Of a stretch of 64,000 nt of DNA, positions 38,732 to 47,069 are shown in pieces. Positions within the stretch are counted from its first letter, which is position 1, and every line of letters begins with the position of its first letter. Both the position numbers and the translations under genes were made by a program. The notes below the pieces were generated by a model. It saw only the letters and a program-made list of their open reading frames with translations, did not search any database and was not told the origin of the DNA. Source of the DNA: Gloeotrichia echinulata CP02 (GTDB taxonomy: Bacteria > Cyanobacteriota > Cyanobacteriia > Cyanobacteriales > Nostocaceae); NCBI GenBank assembly GCA_038087035.1, contig CP051187.1, positions 3,105,001 through 3,169,000 on the forward strand. The letters run 5' to 3'.

Positions 38732-39247
38732 TCACCCCCACAGCACATCCTGAATGTCCGTGATTTCAGACTTAATGCTGCCAATCTCGGTTTTGAGTTC
38801 GCCTAACTGGGATTGAACGAAATCTTCGTCAATCCCGGTGTAGCGCCAAACCATGATTCTTGCATCCTGGAACCAATCAGGCAGCTTAACATTGACTGAA
38901 TAGTTGGCGGTTATTTTTGGAAAAAAAATTAGGTTAATCCTTGGTCCCAAATAAATCTTCCGACGACTGTTTACATTAGAGTCAATTTTGCCTCCCAGTG
39001 TAATTCCAGAGGCGATAGATTGAGTCGCAAGCCCCGCATAAATCCATTTACGCCCATCGGGGATTGTGGTATCAATCAAAATCGCCAAGATAAATTCATT
39101 AAAGAGAAAAGGTATAGCAATTTCTGGGATGGGAACAAGTTTGTACCCTCCTCCTTCCTTGGGAAGTTTCCCGGCAGAAGTGGATTGATCGTAAGTGAGT
39201 TCCCAGTTCTTAGAATTGAGTTCTACCCTCCTAGTCATCGCTGTCAA
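38732..39247 (-). CDS. virion-like protein with trimeric coiled-coil end, 171 aa
   Basis: The product begins MTAMTRRVELNSKNWELTYD, is beta-rich in the centre (YLGPRINLIFFPKITANYSV) and ends in a short coiled coil (ELKTEIGSIKSEITDIQDVL). Such ends trimerise fibres. It lies between the small gene at 39254 and the collagen-like gene. No family was recognised; the structural role is inferred from context. Confidence 0.6.
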   Translation of the reverse strand: MTAMTRRVELNSKNWELTYDQSTSAGKLPKEGGGYKLVPIPEIAIPFLFNEFILAILIDTTIPDGRKWIYAGLATQSIASGITLGGKIDSNVNSRRKIYLGPRINLIFFPKITANYSVNVKLPDWFQDARIMVWRYTGIDEDFVQSQLGELKTEIGSIKSEITDIQDVLWG

Positions 39248-39253
39248 AAAAAA

Positions 39254-39460
39254 TTAAACCCCAACTAAAGTCTCAAGAGGACGCACATGACTCAATGGGT
39301 TGATGTCGAAGGACTCCAAAATATCAAAATAAGTTCCTGTGTCTAGCTGACCCATTAGCCATTTTGACGAAGCTTCGTTAATCACGAGCATCGCAGGAAT
39401 ATCTTCCATAGATTCCACAGTTACCATCAAAAAATCACGATAATCAAAAATGTCGCTCAT
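39254..39460 (-). CDS. hypothetical protein of the leftward operon, 68 aa
   Basis: Product MSDIFDYRDFLMVTVESMED continues IPAMLVINEASSKWLMGQLD. It is acidic and overlaps the end of the upstream gene by four bases (ATGA). Not recognised. Confidence 0.55.
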   Translation of the reverse strand: MSDIFDYRDFLMVTVESMEDIPAMLVINEASSKWLMGQLDTGTYFDILESFDINPLSHVRPLETLVGV

Positions 39461-40056
39461 AAAATTTCGGGGATGAATGAAATCCTGTTACCCTGAGAAT
39501 CAGATCCAGTGAGAAAACTTTTAATTCCGGATAATTCTCTGATATCTGACACAGCTTCTTGATACTTTTCTGTTTCAGATTTTGCCCCAAACGGAGAAGA
39601 GACCGATTTTGTGAAATATCTTGTGTACTGTATCCCTGTTATCCGGCTTTTGTTGTCTGGGTTAAGACTACCCTTTTCAACTAAAATAAGTCTTGCGGGA
39701 CGATAGCCTTTTAATCCGTCAAGCGGTGTAGATCCGCTTGGGAGAGCTTCGGACTTTTTTCGGGTGCGGCTGTCGGATGCAGCACTGTTTCTACAAAGAG
39801 TAATTAGATCTTGTGCGTTGCCAGTGCTGCCAGACTGGTTATCCGCAAGAATCCGGACAGGCAAAAAAATCCTGCCTGCTAACCCAAAAGATTCGACGTA
39901 CCCAGCTTCTTTTATCGCGGAAACTTTAATAGAGTTTCCTCTTTGTTGTTTATACGCAGCTTGCTTTTGATCTTTAGGTTTATCCTCATACGCACGCAGC
40001 TTTGCAAGAGCTTCGTTTAGCTCCTTGCCTCGCCGAATATCACCATATCTGCCCAT
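39457..40056 (-). CDS. hypothetical protein of the leftward operon, 199 aa
   Basis: Product begins MGRYGDIRRGKELNEALAKL and is basic, with a charged N-terminal helix and a beta-rich remainder (GRIFLPVRILADNQSGSTGN). Family not recognised. It is first after a 455-base gap, so it may have its own promoter. Its size and basic N-terminus would suit a DNA-binding or coat protein, but nothing specific supports that. Confidence 0.58.
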   Translation of the reverse strand: MGRYGDIRRGKELNEALAKLRAYEDKPKDQKQAAYKQQRGNSIKVSAIKEAGYVESFGLAGRIFLPVRILADNQSGSTGNAQDLITLCRNSAASDSRTRKKSEALPSGSTPLDGLKGYRPARLILVEKGSLNPDNKSRITGIQYTRYFTKSVSSPFGAKSETEKYQEAVSDIRELSGIKSFLTGSDSQGNRISFIPEIL

Positions 40057-40511
40057 ACATTTTTGTATAAATGGTTATGGTTCCATAATGCCTTATTTTT
40101 TCAATAGAATCATCAAGTTTTGGCTGGGGGAAAAGTATACTTTTACAAAAAATAGTAATTCAGGGCTACAGCAATCACACTTAGATATTCTTCGTTCAAG
40201 TTATAAAGGTAACGTGAGGAGGAACGACGAGCGTTATCCCACCAGAGGCAATCTTTAAATGATGTAACAAGGTCAAACATTATAAATTTATCTGGAATTT
40301 CTATACATCAAACTCAGAATGGTCTAATCGTTTATCTAAAGGACTTACTGAGAGTAGGCTATAAAATTCGCCCTATAGTTGGATACCGTCTCCAAAGCAG
40401 TATTCAAAACAATGATTTATAGCTTTCCGCCTTCACTTGAGAAAATATGTAAAATACTGACAATTGCGCTGATCCGTGTATATTTATTGCGGATTTTTAT
40501 CGCTAGGGAAA
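40057..40511. other. 455-base gap within the leftward cluster
   Basis: A+T-rich sequence with no convincing gene. A plus-strand frame without start codon (40213-40422) has coding-like content (SGISIHQTQNGLIVYLKDLL) and may be a gene remnant. Promoter-like sequence for the gene at 40056 should lie here but was not fixed. Confidence 0.4.
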
Positions 40512-41333
40512 TTAAGTATATATGTTCTCAATACTTGACTTTAGTTTTCCATTGACCGAAACTAGGTTTATTGCTTTTGGCATTCCATAAACAAGTAATT
40601 GCGCGTGAGTAAAAACACAGTTAGCAGTTGGCCTGCGTTGCGGTTTTTTGACTTGCCGCCCATAAACCCTATTTGTTCCAGGGTTAGCAGGAAAGGTTTT
40701 TGAGTTTTGTATAAACTGAAAATTATCATCCTCAAATGGGACATTTAGTATATTTAAAATCGCTTTAGTCAAGGCTATTCCGTCTTGCCTATCTTGCACT
40801 AGCAAACGCAGATCGTATCCTTTTTCTATGTCAAGATATGTACACTTATATTTTCCTTTGCGCCAGATAAAAAGTGGAGAGGTGAATTCTGATTTTATTG
40901 CACGGGCATAATTAACTGCATCCGCTCGTGTGATTGTTTCAGATGTTTTACTCATCAACCTAAAAGTGGTCTCCCCTGTGACCTGATTTGTTCCATTTCC
41001 ATGCTTTTCAAAAGCATAAGGCTCTTTAAAACACAGCTTTATCTGTGGTTTGAATCTAAAATCTCTCTGCCATTCTATAACAGGGACTCCATAGACAGGA
41101 GCTTGCAAAGATTGTGCATGTCCGGCAGTTACTTCAAATAGCCACAAGCGTATTAATAACATTGTGGCAGTATCACTATCCTTAATTGTACAAGCATGGC
41201 GAAGCGCTGCTTTAGGGCTAGTTATATCATTTTCTTTTTGATTTTTAAACCACCGTTGAACAGCTTTGTTGTGCCAAAGCCTTATATGATCCTGCAGGTG
41301 TTCCCATTCTGAAAAAGCTTCTGGTAAAGGCAT
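40512..41333 (-). CDS. hypothetical protein of the leftward operon, 273 aa
   Basis: Product begins MPLPEAFSEWEHLQDHIRLW and is basic overall, with DYARAIKSEFTSPLF-type helices and RQVKKPQRRPTANCVFTHAQ near the end. Its start touches the stop of the long coiled-coil gene (one-base overlap). I do not recognise a domain. Confidence 0.58.
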   Translation of the reverse strand: MPLPEAFSEWEHLQDHIRLWHNKAVQRWFKNQKENDITSPKAALRHACTIKDSDTATMLLIRLWLFEVTAGHAQSLQAPVYGVPVIEWQRDFRFKPQIKLCFKEPYAFEKHGNGTNQVTGETTFRLMSKTSETITRADAVNYARAIKSEFTSPLFIWRKGKYKCTYLDIEKGYDLRLLVQDRQDGIALTKAILNILNVPFEDDNFQFIQNSKTFPANPGTNRVYGRQVKKPQRRPTANCVFTHAQLLVYGMPKAINLVSVNGKLKSSIENIYT

Positions 41334-43909
41334 CAGTCATCCTCCTGTAAATCCGCTTCGGTCATCTCTTGTCCGGCACTAGACCTTTTTGAAGATTCTT
41401 TTTGTTCTTTTAAAGCAGCAGGCTCAGGCGCTTCCTTTCCTTTATTTTCGTCCTTTGTGTCATCCTTGATAGCGTTAGTTAGTTCTGTTGCTGAGTTCGT
41501 CAATTCGGTAGTTGCTTGAATAACATCCAATGGGGCTTGAGTTACCATCTGAACAGTGCTAGCACCATTTTGCAAGTTTTCTAAAAATTGGGTGACTCGA
41601 TTAAATTTCGGTGTGGGATTCATCCAATTATAGGCATTGTCCACGACTTCTCCAGCACTGCGAAGCGCATTGCCAATTTTTGCAACGTGTCCGAATCCCA
41701 TCTCCAATGCGTTTAAAGTTGTACTTGCTAGGTTTTGAAAATTGTTTAGCACATTAGCAGTTGCTTGATATATTCTGTTAGCCTTTGCCCAGGCAGTTGT
41801 TAGTGCAGCATAATTTTCTTGTCCAATCATGTTTTTGATTAAGTTCTCTACACTGCTGCTAACAATTTCTCCTATGTCAAAAGCCTTGTTGTCGTCATCT
41901 TTTAAACCAATTAACTGCAATACATTGTTAAGAATCCCAATACAAGTCTGACCAATATCGTTAGACAACATTAAAGCGTTGTGAACAGTAGCTCCAAACG
42001 TCAATACATTTAATGCTCTGTCTAGTTTTAGCCAGTTTGTAAAACGTGTAAGTTTACCTGCTATCCCGCCCGGAAGCTGCTCACCCAATTTTTTGTCAAT
42101 AGTATCTAATAAAGCGAGTTCAGGTATCTGCAGTCCTGTGTTAAGTCTATCTAATATCTGATTATTGTTATTGTTTGAATTTTTGTTAATAGTGTCTGCA
42201 TTTTTATTTAATGCAGTATCCAAACAACCGCCATTTGTACTATTGCAAATACCAGTTCCTACCGACCGCTCAATATCTTTAGGCTTGGGAATGTTGGGGT
42301 TTATTAAATCGGCGGTCTGCTTGGGCAATTTATTCATGAATGGAGCAAGCCCACCAACCATTAAAGCAAGCTCATTTAACCGCTCCAGTCCGAGTTTGTT
42401 CAAGCGATCTTGCTCCTTAATCTGATTATTAAGCCCGTTAATTTGAGATTGCAAAGCGGGCACCCGCGAATCAAACACTTCCAGAGATTTCAAATCATCT
42501 TTAATTTTTTGAATATCTTGGGCTTGCTTGCCCAAATCTATGCCTATGTCTTTAACTTGCTTTTGTGTATTTTGACCTTGCTTGTAAGCTTCATTTACCC
42601 GTTCATCTACGTAATCGATTCCCTCCTTAATAATTGTTGTAGTCGCTGTTCCTTTTTTTAAGGAATCTAGGAATTTCGCTGATATTATGGATTGTTCCTC
42701 ATTCCATTTAGCAGCCAAGGACTCATAACTTTTCTTATATGTTTCTCTTAGCCCTCCAATGACGCCATCAATGCTTGTGACGGTTACTCCTAGTTTCTTT
42801 GTTTCGGCTTCAGTTGCCTGGCTTGTCTTAATAAGCCCAGTCAACTGTGGTTGTAATTGTTTTAATTGATTTTGGATGATTTCTATTTTCCCATCAACAA
42901 TTTTTACAATATTCTGTGTGAGGCTAGCTGGATTTAGCTGCTTTGCTAAATCTAACGCTTGAGCCACCAAAGGCTTAGTAGATGCCAATTCCTTCTGTTG
43001 TTCGCCTAGAGCCTTTTTTTGTGAATCAATTGCATTACGTTGAGCTATTAAACTTTCTTGAATATTGCTAAAATTCTTTTTAATTATTTCAATATTAGAA
43101 TTAAATTGTGTTTTAAGTGCGTCAAACTGTTTTGGATTAAATGTAATTAAACGTTTGCTAACGTCAGCTATTTTTTGAGCCTGTTCTATGATTCTCTGTT
43201 CTAATATTTTTCGCCCCTCCCTGACTTCATAAAGGGCATCGTTCGCCTGTTTTTTAGCATTTGCGATCTTAGCCTCTAATATTTTTCGCCCCTCCCTGAC
43301 TTCATAAAGTGCATTATTAGCTTTATCTCGAATAGGAACTTGTTGCTTTTCTAAAGCATAAACCCTATCTTTCGTCTTTTGAATATCCTGTCCGTATTTA
43401 TCCGATTGTTTATTTAACTCCCTAATTTTTAGTAAATTCCGCTGATATCTATCAAAAGCTTTTTGTATCTCTGATTCCGTCCAGACGCTAGCTTTAATAT
43501 CTGCATTCTGGACTTCCGCCTGTGCCCAAATAGCAGTAAGCGTCAGTCCAATACTTGCGGCTAATATAATTGCCTGCCCAAGCGCAATTCCCCCCTTACC
43601 TGCTTTATCTAAAGAATTCCCTCCCGGAACTTTATTCAAAATTTTATCTAAAACCGCCTTGGAATCTTTTACAGTTTTTGCGGTTTCTTTGATTTTTTTC
43701 AATTCGGATAGCAGCCCTTTTTGCTCCCTTAGCGATTTAGCTAAGTCTGCAAAATTCTTGTAGTCTTTAGCGCTAAACCGCGTCATTAGTTGAGTAAATG
43801 GTTTCAAATTCCAGTTACTGAATTTGAACTTTGATGTTTTGACGACACGGTTAATATTGGTCAGACCGGTTTTTAATGCTTTGGTAGAAGGACTATCAGG
43901 TACTTTCAT
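41333..43909 (-). CDS. long coiled-coil protein, tape-measure-like, 858 aa
   Basis: The product has a basic N-terminus, a hydrophobic helix at about residues 109-128 (GIALGQAIILAASIGLTLTA), then more than 300 residues of coiled coil with two copies of a short repeat (ALYEVREGRKILE), and a C-terminal part with helices and hydrophobic stretches (IYQATANVLNNFQNLASTTL) ending in a charged tail. Length, helix content and position resemble phage tail tape-measure proteins, but no tail assembly genes accompany it. It is translationally linked to both neighbours (four-base and one-base overlaps). The role is inferred. Confidence 0.65.
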   Translation of the reverse strand: MKVPDSPSTKALKTGLTNINRVVKTSKFKFSNWNLKPFTQLMTRFSAKDYKNFADLAKSLREQKGLLSELKKIKETAKTVKDSKAVLDKILNKVPGGNSLDKAGKGGIALGQAIILAASIGLTLTAIWAQAEVQNADIKASVWTESEIQKAFDRYQRNLLKIRELNKQSDKYGQDIQKTKDRVYALEKQQVPIRDKANNALYEVREGRKILEAKIANAKKQANDALYEVREGRKILEQRIIEQAQKIADVSKRLITFNPKQFDALKTQFNSNIEIIKKNFSNIQESLIAQRNAIDSQKKALGEQQKELASTKPLVAQALDLAKQLNPASLTQNIVKIVDGKIEIIQNQLKQLQPQLTGLIKTSQATEAETKKLGVTVTSIDGVIGGLRETYKKSYESLAAKWNEEQSIISAKFLDSLKKGTATTTIIKEGIDYVDERVNEAYKQGQNTQKQVKDIGIDLGKQAQDIQKIKDDLKSLEVFDSRVPALQSQINGLNNQIKEQDRLNKLGLERLNELALMVGGLAPFMNKLPKQTADLINPNIPKPKDIERSVGTGICNSTNGGCLDTALNKNADTINKNSNNNNNQILDRLNTGLQIPELALLDTIDKKLGEQLPGGIAGKLTRFTNWLKLDRALNVLTFGATVHNALMLSNDIGQTCIGILNNVLQLIGLKDDDNKAFDIGEIVSSSVENLIKNMIGQENYAALTTAWAKANRIYQATANVLNNFQNLASTTLNALEMGFGHVAKIGNALRSAGEVVDNAYNWMNPTPKFNRVTQFLENLQNGASTVQMVTQAPLDVIQATTELTNSATELTNAIKDDTKDENKGKEAPEPAALKEQKESSKRSSAGQEMTEADLQEDD

Positions 43910-44163
43910 TGGAACATGTCAAATATTTTATTAAACCCTTTAACGATTGAGATAGATAGATCGCCTATATAGCCAAAAACGGAATCCAAGTTTTGATGAA
44001 TTTCGTTAACAAACTTGGAGATGATTTTAATATCTTCATCAAGAATATTAATATATTTTTCGACTCTGGTTAGTCTAGCCTCCATCTCCAAGACTTTCTC
44101 GATATTTCTATTTATAGAAACTATTGATTCCTTAATCTCGATAACATCATTATCGTTTGCCAT
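43906..44163 (-). CDS. small coiled-coil protein, 85 aa
   Basis: Product MANDNDVIEIKESIVSINRN continues with IEKVLEMEARLTRVEKYINI, a continuous coiled coil with an amphipathic end (IVKGFNKIFDMFQ). It overlaps the genes on both sides. Not recognised; it may chaperone or cap the long coiled-coil protein. Confidence 0.58.
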   Translation of the reverse strand: MANDNDVIEIKESIVSINRNIEKVLEMEARLTRVEKYINILDEDIKIISKFVNEIHQNLDSVFGYIGDLSISIVKGFNKIFDMFQ

Positions 44164-44752
44164 TCAAATACTCCTCTATCTGCTTTAAATTTCTTTTGAT
44201 TATTTCTGAAGGAAAACACCAGTACCCTTTTGGATCGACGAGAGACGTTATTTTTGTATACCCATCGGGACATTTATTTGTAAAACAATTTATATTTGAA
44301 ACATTATAGTAAATATTTTGATTGTAAGTAAAAATATCTGGGATATTGTCTTGTGACTGAATTGACAAAGTTGACTTGTGATTTTCTCTTATTTCGTAGA
44401 TTATCCCCTCCCCGTCGTACGCTTTGAATATCTCAAGAGTAACTTCTTGTTCGTTGAAAAGATAACCGACTCGCTCTATTAGCGCTTCACTATTATCCAT
44501 GTTTTCAAAACGTCGAAAAATTATAGACCCGTAAGGGGCGCTTCCTACGAGCTTATACGTTCTATCCGCTGCATACATATTTCTCCGATAAATATCACCG
44601 TCGAGACGATCTAAATACAAAATAACTGTAACTGGTGCGGTTAAATCAAAATATTGTGGATCTGCATTATCAAATGCAACCTCAATGCTAAGAGTGCCGC
44701 CGTCTTGACAAAAATTTTCTCTCGCAACCTCCATAACTAAAAGCTTTATCAA
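44150..44752 (-). CDS. hypothetical beta-rich protein, 200 aa
   Basis: Product starts MIKLLVMEVARENFCQDGGT (ATG 44734 is an alternative) and is beta-rich with CFTNKCPDGYTKITSLVDPK and CFPSEIIKRN, a possible disulphide or metal pair. It overlaps both neighbours. Family not recognised. Confidence 0.58.
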   Translation of the reverse strand: MIKLLVMEVARENFCQDGGTLSIEVAFDNADPQYFDLTAPVTVILYLDRLDGDIYRRNMYAADRTYKLVGSAPYGSIIFRRFENMDNSEALIERVGYLFNEQEVTLEIFKAYDGEGIIYEIRENHKSTLSIQSQDNIPDIFTYNQNIYYNVSNINCFTNKCPDGYTKITSLVDPKGYWCFPSEIIKRNLKQIEEYLNGKR

Positions 44753-45126
44753 AATTTACTGGGGATTATTTTTGATGCACCTTCGTCAGGCGTGTCAAAC
44801 GTTACTTCTGCGCTAATCCTTTTGACGATAATACTGTTTCGTTCTACGTGGGTAGGAATGGCACTGATTGCTAACGCGATATTTTGGTTTGGGGCGGTTG
44901 GGCTAACTCCCGCGAAAACATCACCGTCTCTGGCGGTGGTAGTCAAAGTTTTACTGGCTGCTACAAAGATTGCAGCGAACAGTTCCTCTGCGTTGGGAGA
45001 CTCGCCCAGAATATCTTCTGTAATTGATTCCAAATCAGGCAGCGAAACGCAAAAATATTTAATCCCACTAATTGATTGAATGGATGCATTTGCGCCAAAT
45101 ACTTGCTGTAGAGTTGGTTCGATCAT
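44749..45126 (-). CDS. hypothetical protein, first gene of the leftward operon, 125 aa
   Basis: Product begins MIEPTLQQVFGANASIQSIS and continues DLESITEDILGESPNAEELF, ending EVTFDTPDEGASKIIPSK. It is acidic and might be a virion component. Its upstream region (45127-45311) contains repeated AATGAGTAG motifs. Not recognised. Confidence 0.58.
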   Translation of the reverse strand: MIEPTLQQVFGANASIQSISGIKYFCVSLPDLESITEDILGESPNAEELFAAIFVAASKTLTTTARDGDVFAGVSPTAPNQNIALAISAIPTHVERNSIIVKRISAEVTFDTPDEGASKIIPSKF

Positions 45127-45241
45127 ATTTTGTGTCCCCTAGTCCTTGGTGCTATTTTACACGACTACAGCATTGAATGAGTGGTCAACTAGTAGTCAGA
45201 GTTGCCTAGAAAAATTGCCCAACAAGGTTGTTTTTCACGAA

Positions 45242-45261
45242 AATGAGTAGTAAATGAGTAG
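45242..45261. repeat. AATGAGTAG direct repeats near the right end of the element
   Basis: AATGAGTAG occurs at 45242-45250 and 45253-45261, with degenerate copies nearby (AATGAGTGG at about 45176-45184, GAATGAC at 45264). They could be integrase arm sites or a promoter operator for the leftward operon. Confidence 0.4.
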
Positions 45262-45311
45262 CGAATGACAGGAGGGGAGCTACAAGCCTCGCTCTTGCGT
45301 TTGTGTACTTC

Positions 45312-45324
45312 ATTATCTGTGAAT
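45312..45324. other. putative attR core of the integrated element
   Basis: Second copy of ATTATCTGTGAAT, 38 bases before the stop of the chromosomal response regulator at 45363. See 21917-21929. Confidence 0.55.
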
Positions 45325-45362
45325 ATGAAGAAATGTTAAGAAAAATAGTCAAATGTTAACAG

Positions 45363-45743
45363 TTAATCATTCCAGTGGAGAAGCGATCGCATCTCTTGGA
45401 CTAAATCAAGTGGGTGAAATGGTTTGAGAATCACTCCGGCGATCGCCAGTTGAGCAAATTGGCTTTGTTCACTGACCTGGGCTTTGGCAGTGAGTAGAAT
45501 GATGGGAATAGACTCGATAGCAGGATTTGCTTGGATCTTTTCCAACGTCGTGATACCATCCATACCAGGCATCATGACATCAAGGAGGATAGCATCAGGC
45601 TGTTCTGTTTGGGCGATCGCCATTCCTTCTTCACCGGATACTGCTACTAGCGCTTCCCAGCCAGCAATCGCTTTGAGCGAAATTTGCACAATCTTTCGGA
45701 TACCTTGCTCATCATCAATGATTAAAATTCGCTTAGTTGCCAT
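45363..45743 (-). CDS. single-domain response regulator (CheY-like)
   Basis: The 126-residue receiver has the acidic pair in LIIDDEQG, the phospho-acceptor Asp in AILLDVMMPGMDG, Thr in LLTAKAQ and Lys in VILKPFHP, all in expected positions. It has no output domain, so it likely works with the neighbouring OmpR-type regulator or with other proteins. Its ATG lies two bases after the stop of a histidine-kinase remnant. The integrated element now separates it from the degenerate receiver at 21397-21801. Confidence 0.9.
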   Translation of the reverse strand: MATKRILIIDDEQGIRKIVQISLKAIAGWEALVAVSGEEGMAIAQTEQPDAILLDVMMPGMDGITTLEKIQANPAIESIPIILLTAKAQVSEQSQFAQLAIAGVILKPFHPLDLVQEMRSLLHWND

Positions 45744-45745
45744 TG

Positions 45746-45898
45746 CTACGCATCCTCTATCGGTATTGTGAAATAGAAGATGCTACCCTCTTTCCCTTGT
45801 CCTGTTGTCCCCTGATTGGACTTCAGGTCACGCACTTGCTCTCGCAATGCTTCCAACTCAGCAATCAGTTCCTGTTTGGTTTTTTCGCAATCTTCCAT
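45746..45898 (-). pseudogene. histidine kinase reduced to its two ends
   Basis: A 50-residue frame starts MEDCEKTKQELIAELEALRE, the N-terminal coiled coil typical of PAS-type sensor kinases, and ends with KEGSIFYFTIPIEDA, the last strand of a histidine-kinase ATPase domain (compare GS.F.FTLPI). PAS, dimerisation and ATP-binding parts are missing, as if a large in-frame internal deletion left both ends. It lies between the two regulators in the same direction, where a kinase gene is expected. Confidence 0.65.
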
Positions 45899-45938
45899 CC
45901 TGGGTATGCTTTCATAGAACCGTGAGTTAACCTGATGA

Positions 45939-47021
45939 TTAGTTTACCAGCTCTTGTAGCCCCATCAGCAGTTGCGTCAATTGTTCCGCGTCTGGCTCCC
46001 CTAATGGTTGATCCTGCTTGAGAATCTGCTGTATTTGACGTAAGAGATCGGATGCTTCATCTAAGCCAAAACAGCCCAATGATCCACTGAGGGTGTGTGC
46101 TTCTTGTTCAGCCTGATGCTGTAGTGCTGGTGACAGCATACCCTTCTGTAAAGCCATAACAGCTTGTTGAATAATCGCCAGGCGATCGCCATAGGACTGT
46201 TGACACTCCAGCCAAACAGCTTTCAGGTCTGATACAAAACTAGTTTCAGGGGGGGAAGCGGTGGACTGAGGAGCAGGGGGAATAGTCCTTTCCTTTTCTT
46301 TTCCCTCCCCGATGTTCTCACCTGTTAGTTGCTCCTGTTTCAGCCGATACCCCAATTTGTAAATCGTCTCAAATATATTATCCGCTCCAGCTTGTCTGAG
46401 TTTCTGACGCAAACCCTTCATATGTGCCCGTACCGCTCCCTCACTGGGGAATTCATCCACAGCCCACACACGTTCAAGTAACCGACTGGGGCTAAAAATT
46501 TGGTCAGGGTTCCGCAGAAACAACTCTAGTATTTCATATTCTTTAGCAGCCAGCAGAATCGGTTGTCCCCGATAACTCACTTCACAACTTTGAGGATTCA
46601 GGTACAACTCTCCCCATGACAACAGGGGCGATCGCCTCCCCTGGTTTCGTCTTAGCAATGCCCGAATCCGTGCTAATAATTCTTCTAGGTTAAAAGGTTT
46701 GACTAAGTAATCATCAGCTCCCGCATCCAGTCCGATAACTTTATTTGTCACCGCATCCAGCGCCGTGATCAGTATAACTGGGGTGTCCCGGTTCGGCGTC
46801 AGAGTAAAAGATTTCCCAGCCCGCAGTTGTTGACAAAAACTCATTCCATCCAGCTTAGGCAACATCAAATCCAGCAGAATCAGGTCATAGACATAGGCTT
46901 GTGCTAAATCCCAACCTATTTCCCCATCAGCAGCCAGATCAACATGATAGCGCTGTTTGACCAACGCTAGCTGTAGCATCTGGGCTAAATTCTGATCATC
47001 TTCGACACAAAGAACTTTCAC
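45939..47021 (-). CDS. OmpR-type response regulator with C-terminal HPt domain
   Basis: The 360-residue protein has a receiver (VLCVEDDQNL, Asp in LILLDLMLPKLDG, Lys in YLVKPF), an OmpR winged-helix (LLAAKEYEILELFLRNPDQI, then YKLGYRL at about 220) and, after a Pro-rich linker, a histidine phosphotransfer domain with HTLSGSLGCFG. Regulators with HPt tails can pass phosphate further, for example to the adjacent single receiver. With the cognate kinase gutted, the input signal must come from elsewhere. Upstream it is divergent to a parvulin gene. Confidence 0.88.
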   Translation of the reverse strand: MKVLCVEDDQNLAQMLQLALVKQRYHVDLAADGEIGWDLAQAYVYDLILLDLMLPKLDGMSFCQQLRAGKSFTLTPNRDTPVILITALDAVTNKVIGLDAGADDYLVKPFNLEELLARIRALLRRNQGRRSPLLSWGELYLNPQSCEVSYRGQPILLAAKEYEILELFLRNPDQIFSPSRLLERVWAVDEFPSEGAVRAHMKGLRQKLRQAGADNIFETIYKLGYRLKQEQLTGENIGEGKEKERTIPPAPQSTASPPETSFVSDLKAVWLECQQSYGDRLAIIQQAVMALQKGMLSPALQHQAEQEAHTLSGSLGCFGLDEASDLLRQIQQILKQDQPLGEPDAEQLTQLLMGLQELVN

Positions 47022-47069
47022 AAATCATATAGGATTGCTATATATAGTTGAACTTAAAATTAATAACTA

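Larger units (their letters stand above)
21917..45324. mobile_element. putative integrated phage- or satellite-like element, about 23.4 kb
   Basis: The segment is bounded by a 13-bp direct repeat and carries, left to right: a tyrosine integrase (interrupted), a primase/DUF3987 helicase, small regulators, a rightward cluster of small genes ending in a membrane protein and an FtsK/HerA-like ATPase, and a leftward cluster of virion-like genes. It lacks the MITEs that crowd the flanking DNA, suggesting a separate history. No terminase, portal, major capsid, relaxase or type IV secretion gene was recognised, so it may be a divergent virus, a satellite or an integrative plasmid. Confidence 0.65.

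Noticed and set aside
21917..45324. tRNA gene as integration site
   Set aside because: No cloverleaf or tRNA 3' end was seen at either boundary; the repeat is in an intergenic space between regulators.
45746..45925. Plus-strand frame opposite the kinase remnant
   Set aside because: The minus strand encodes recognisable kinase ends in phase with the operon; the plus frame has no such support.
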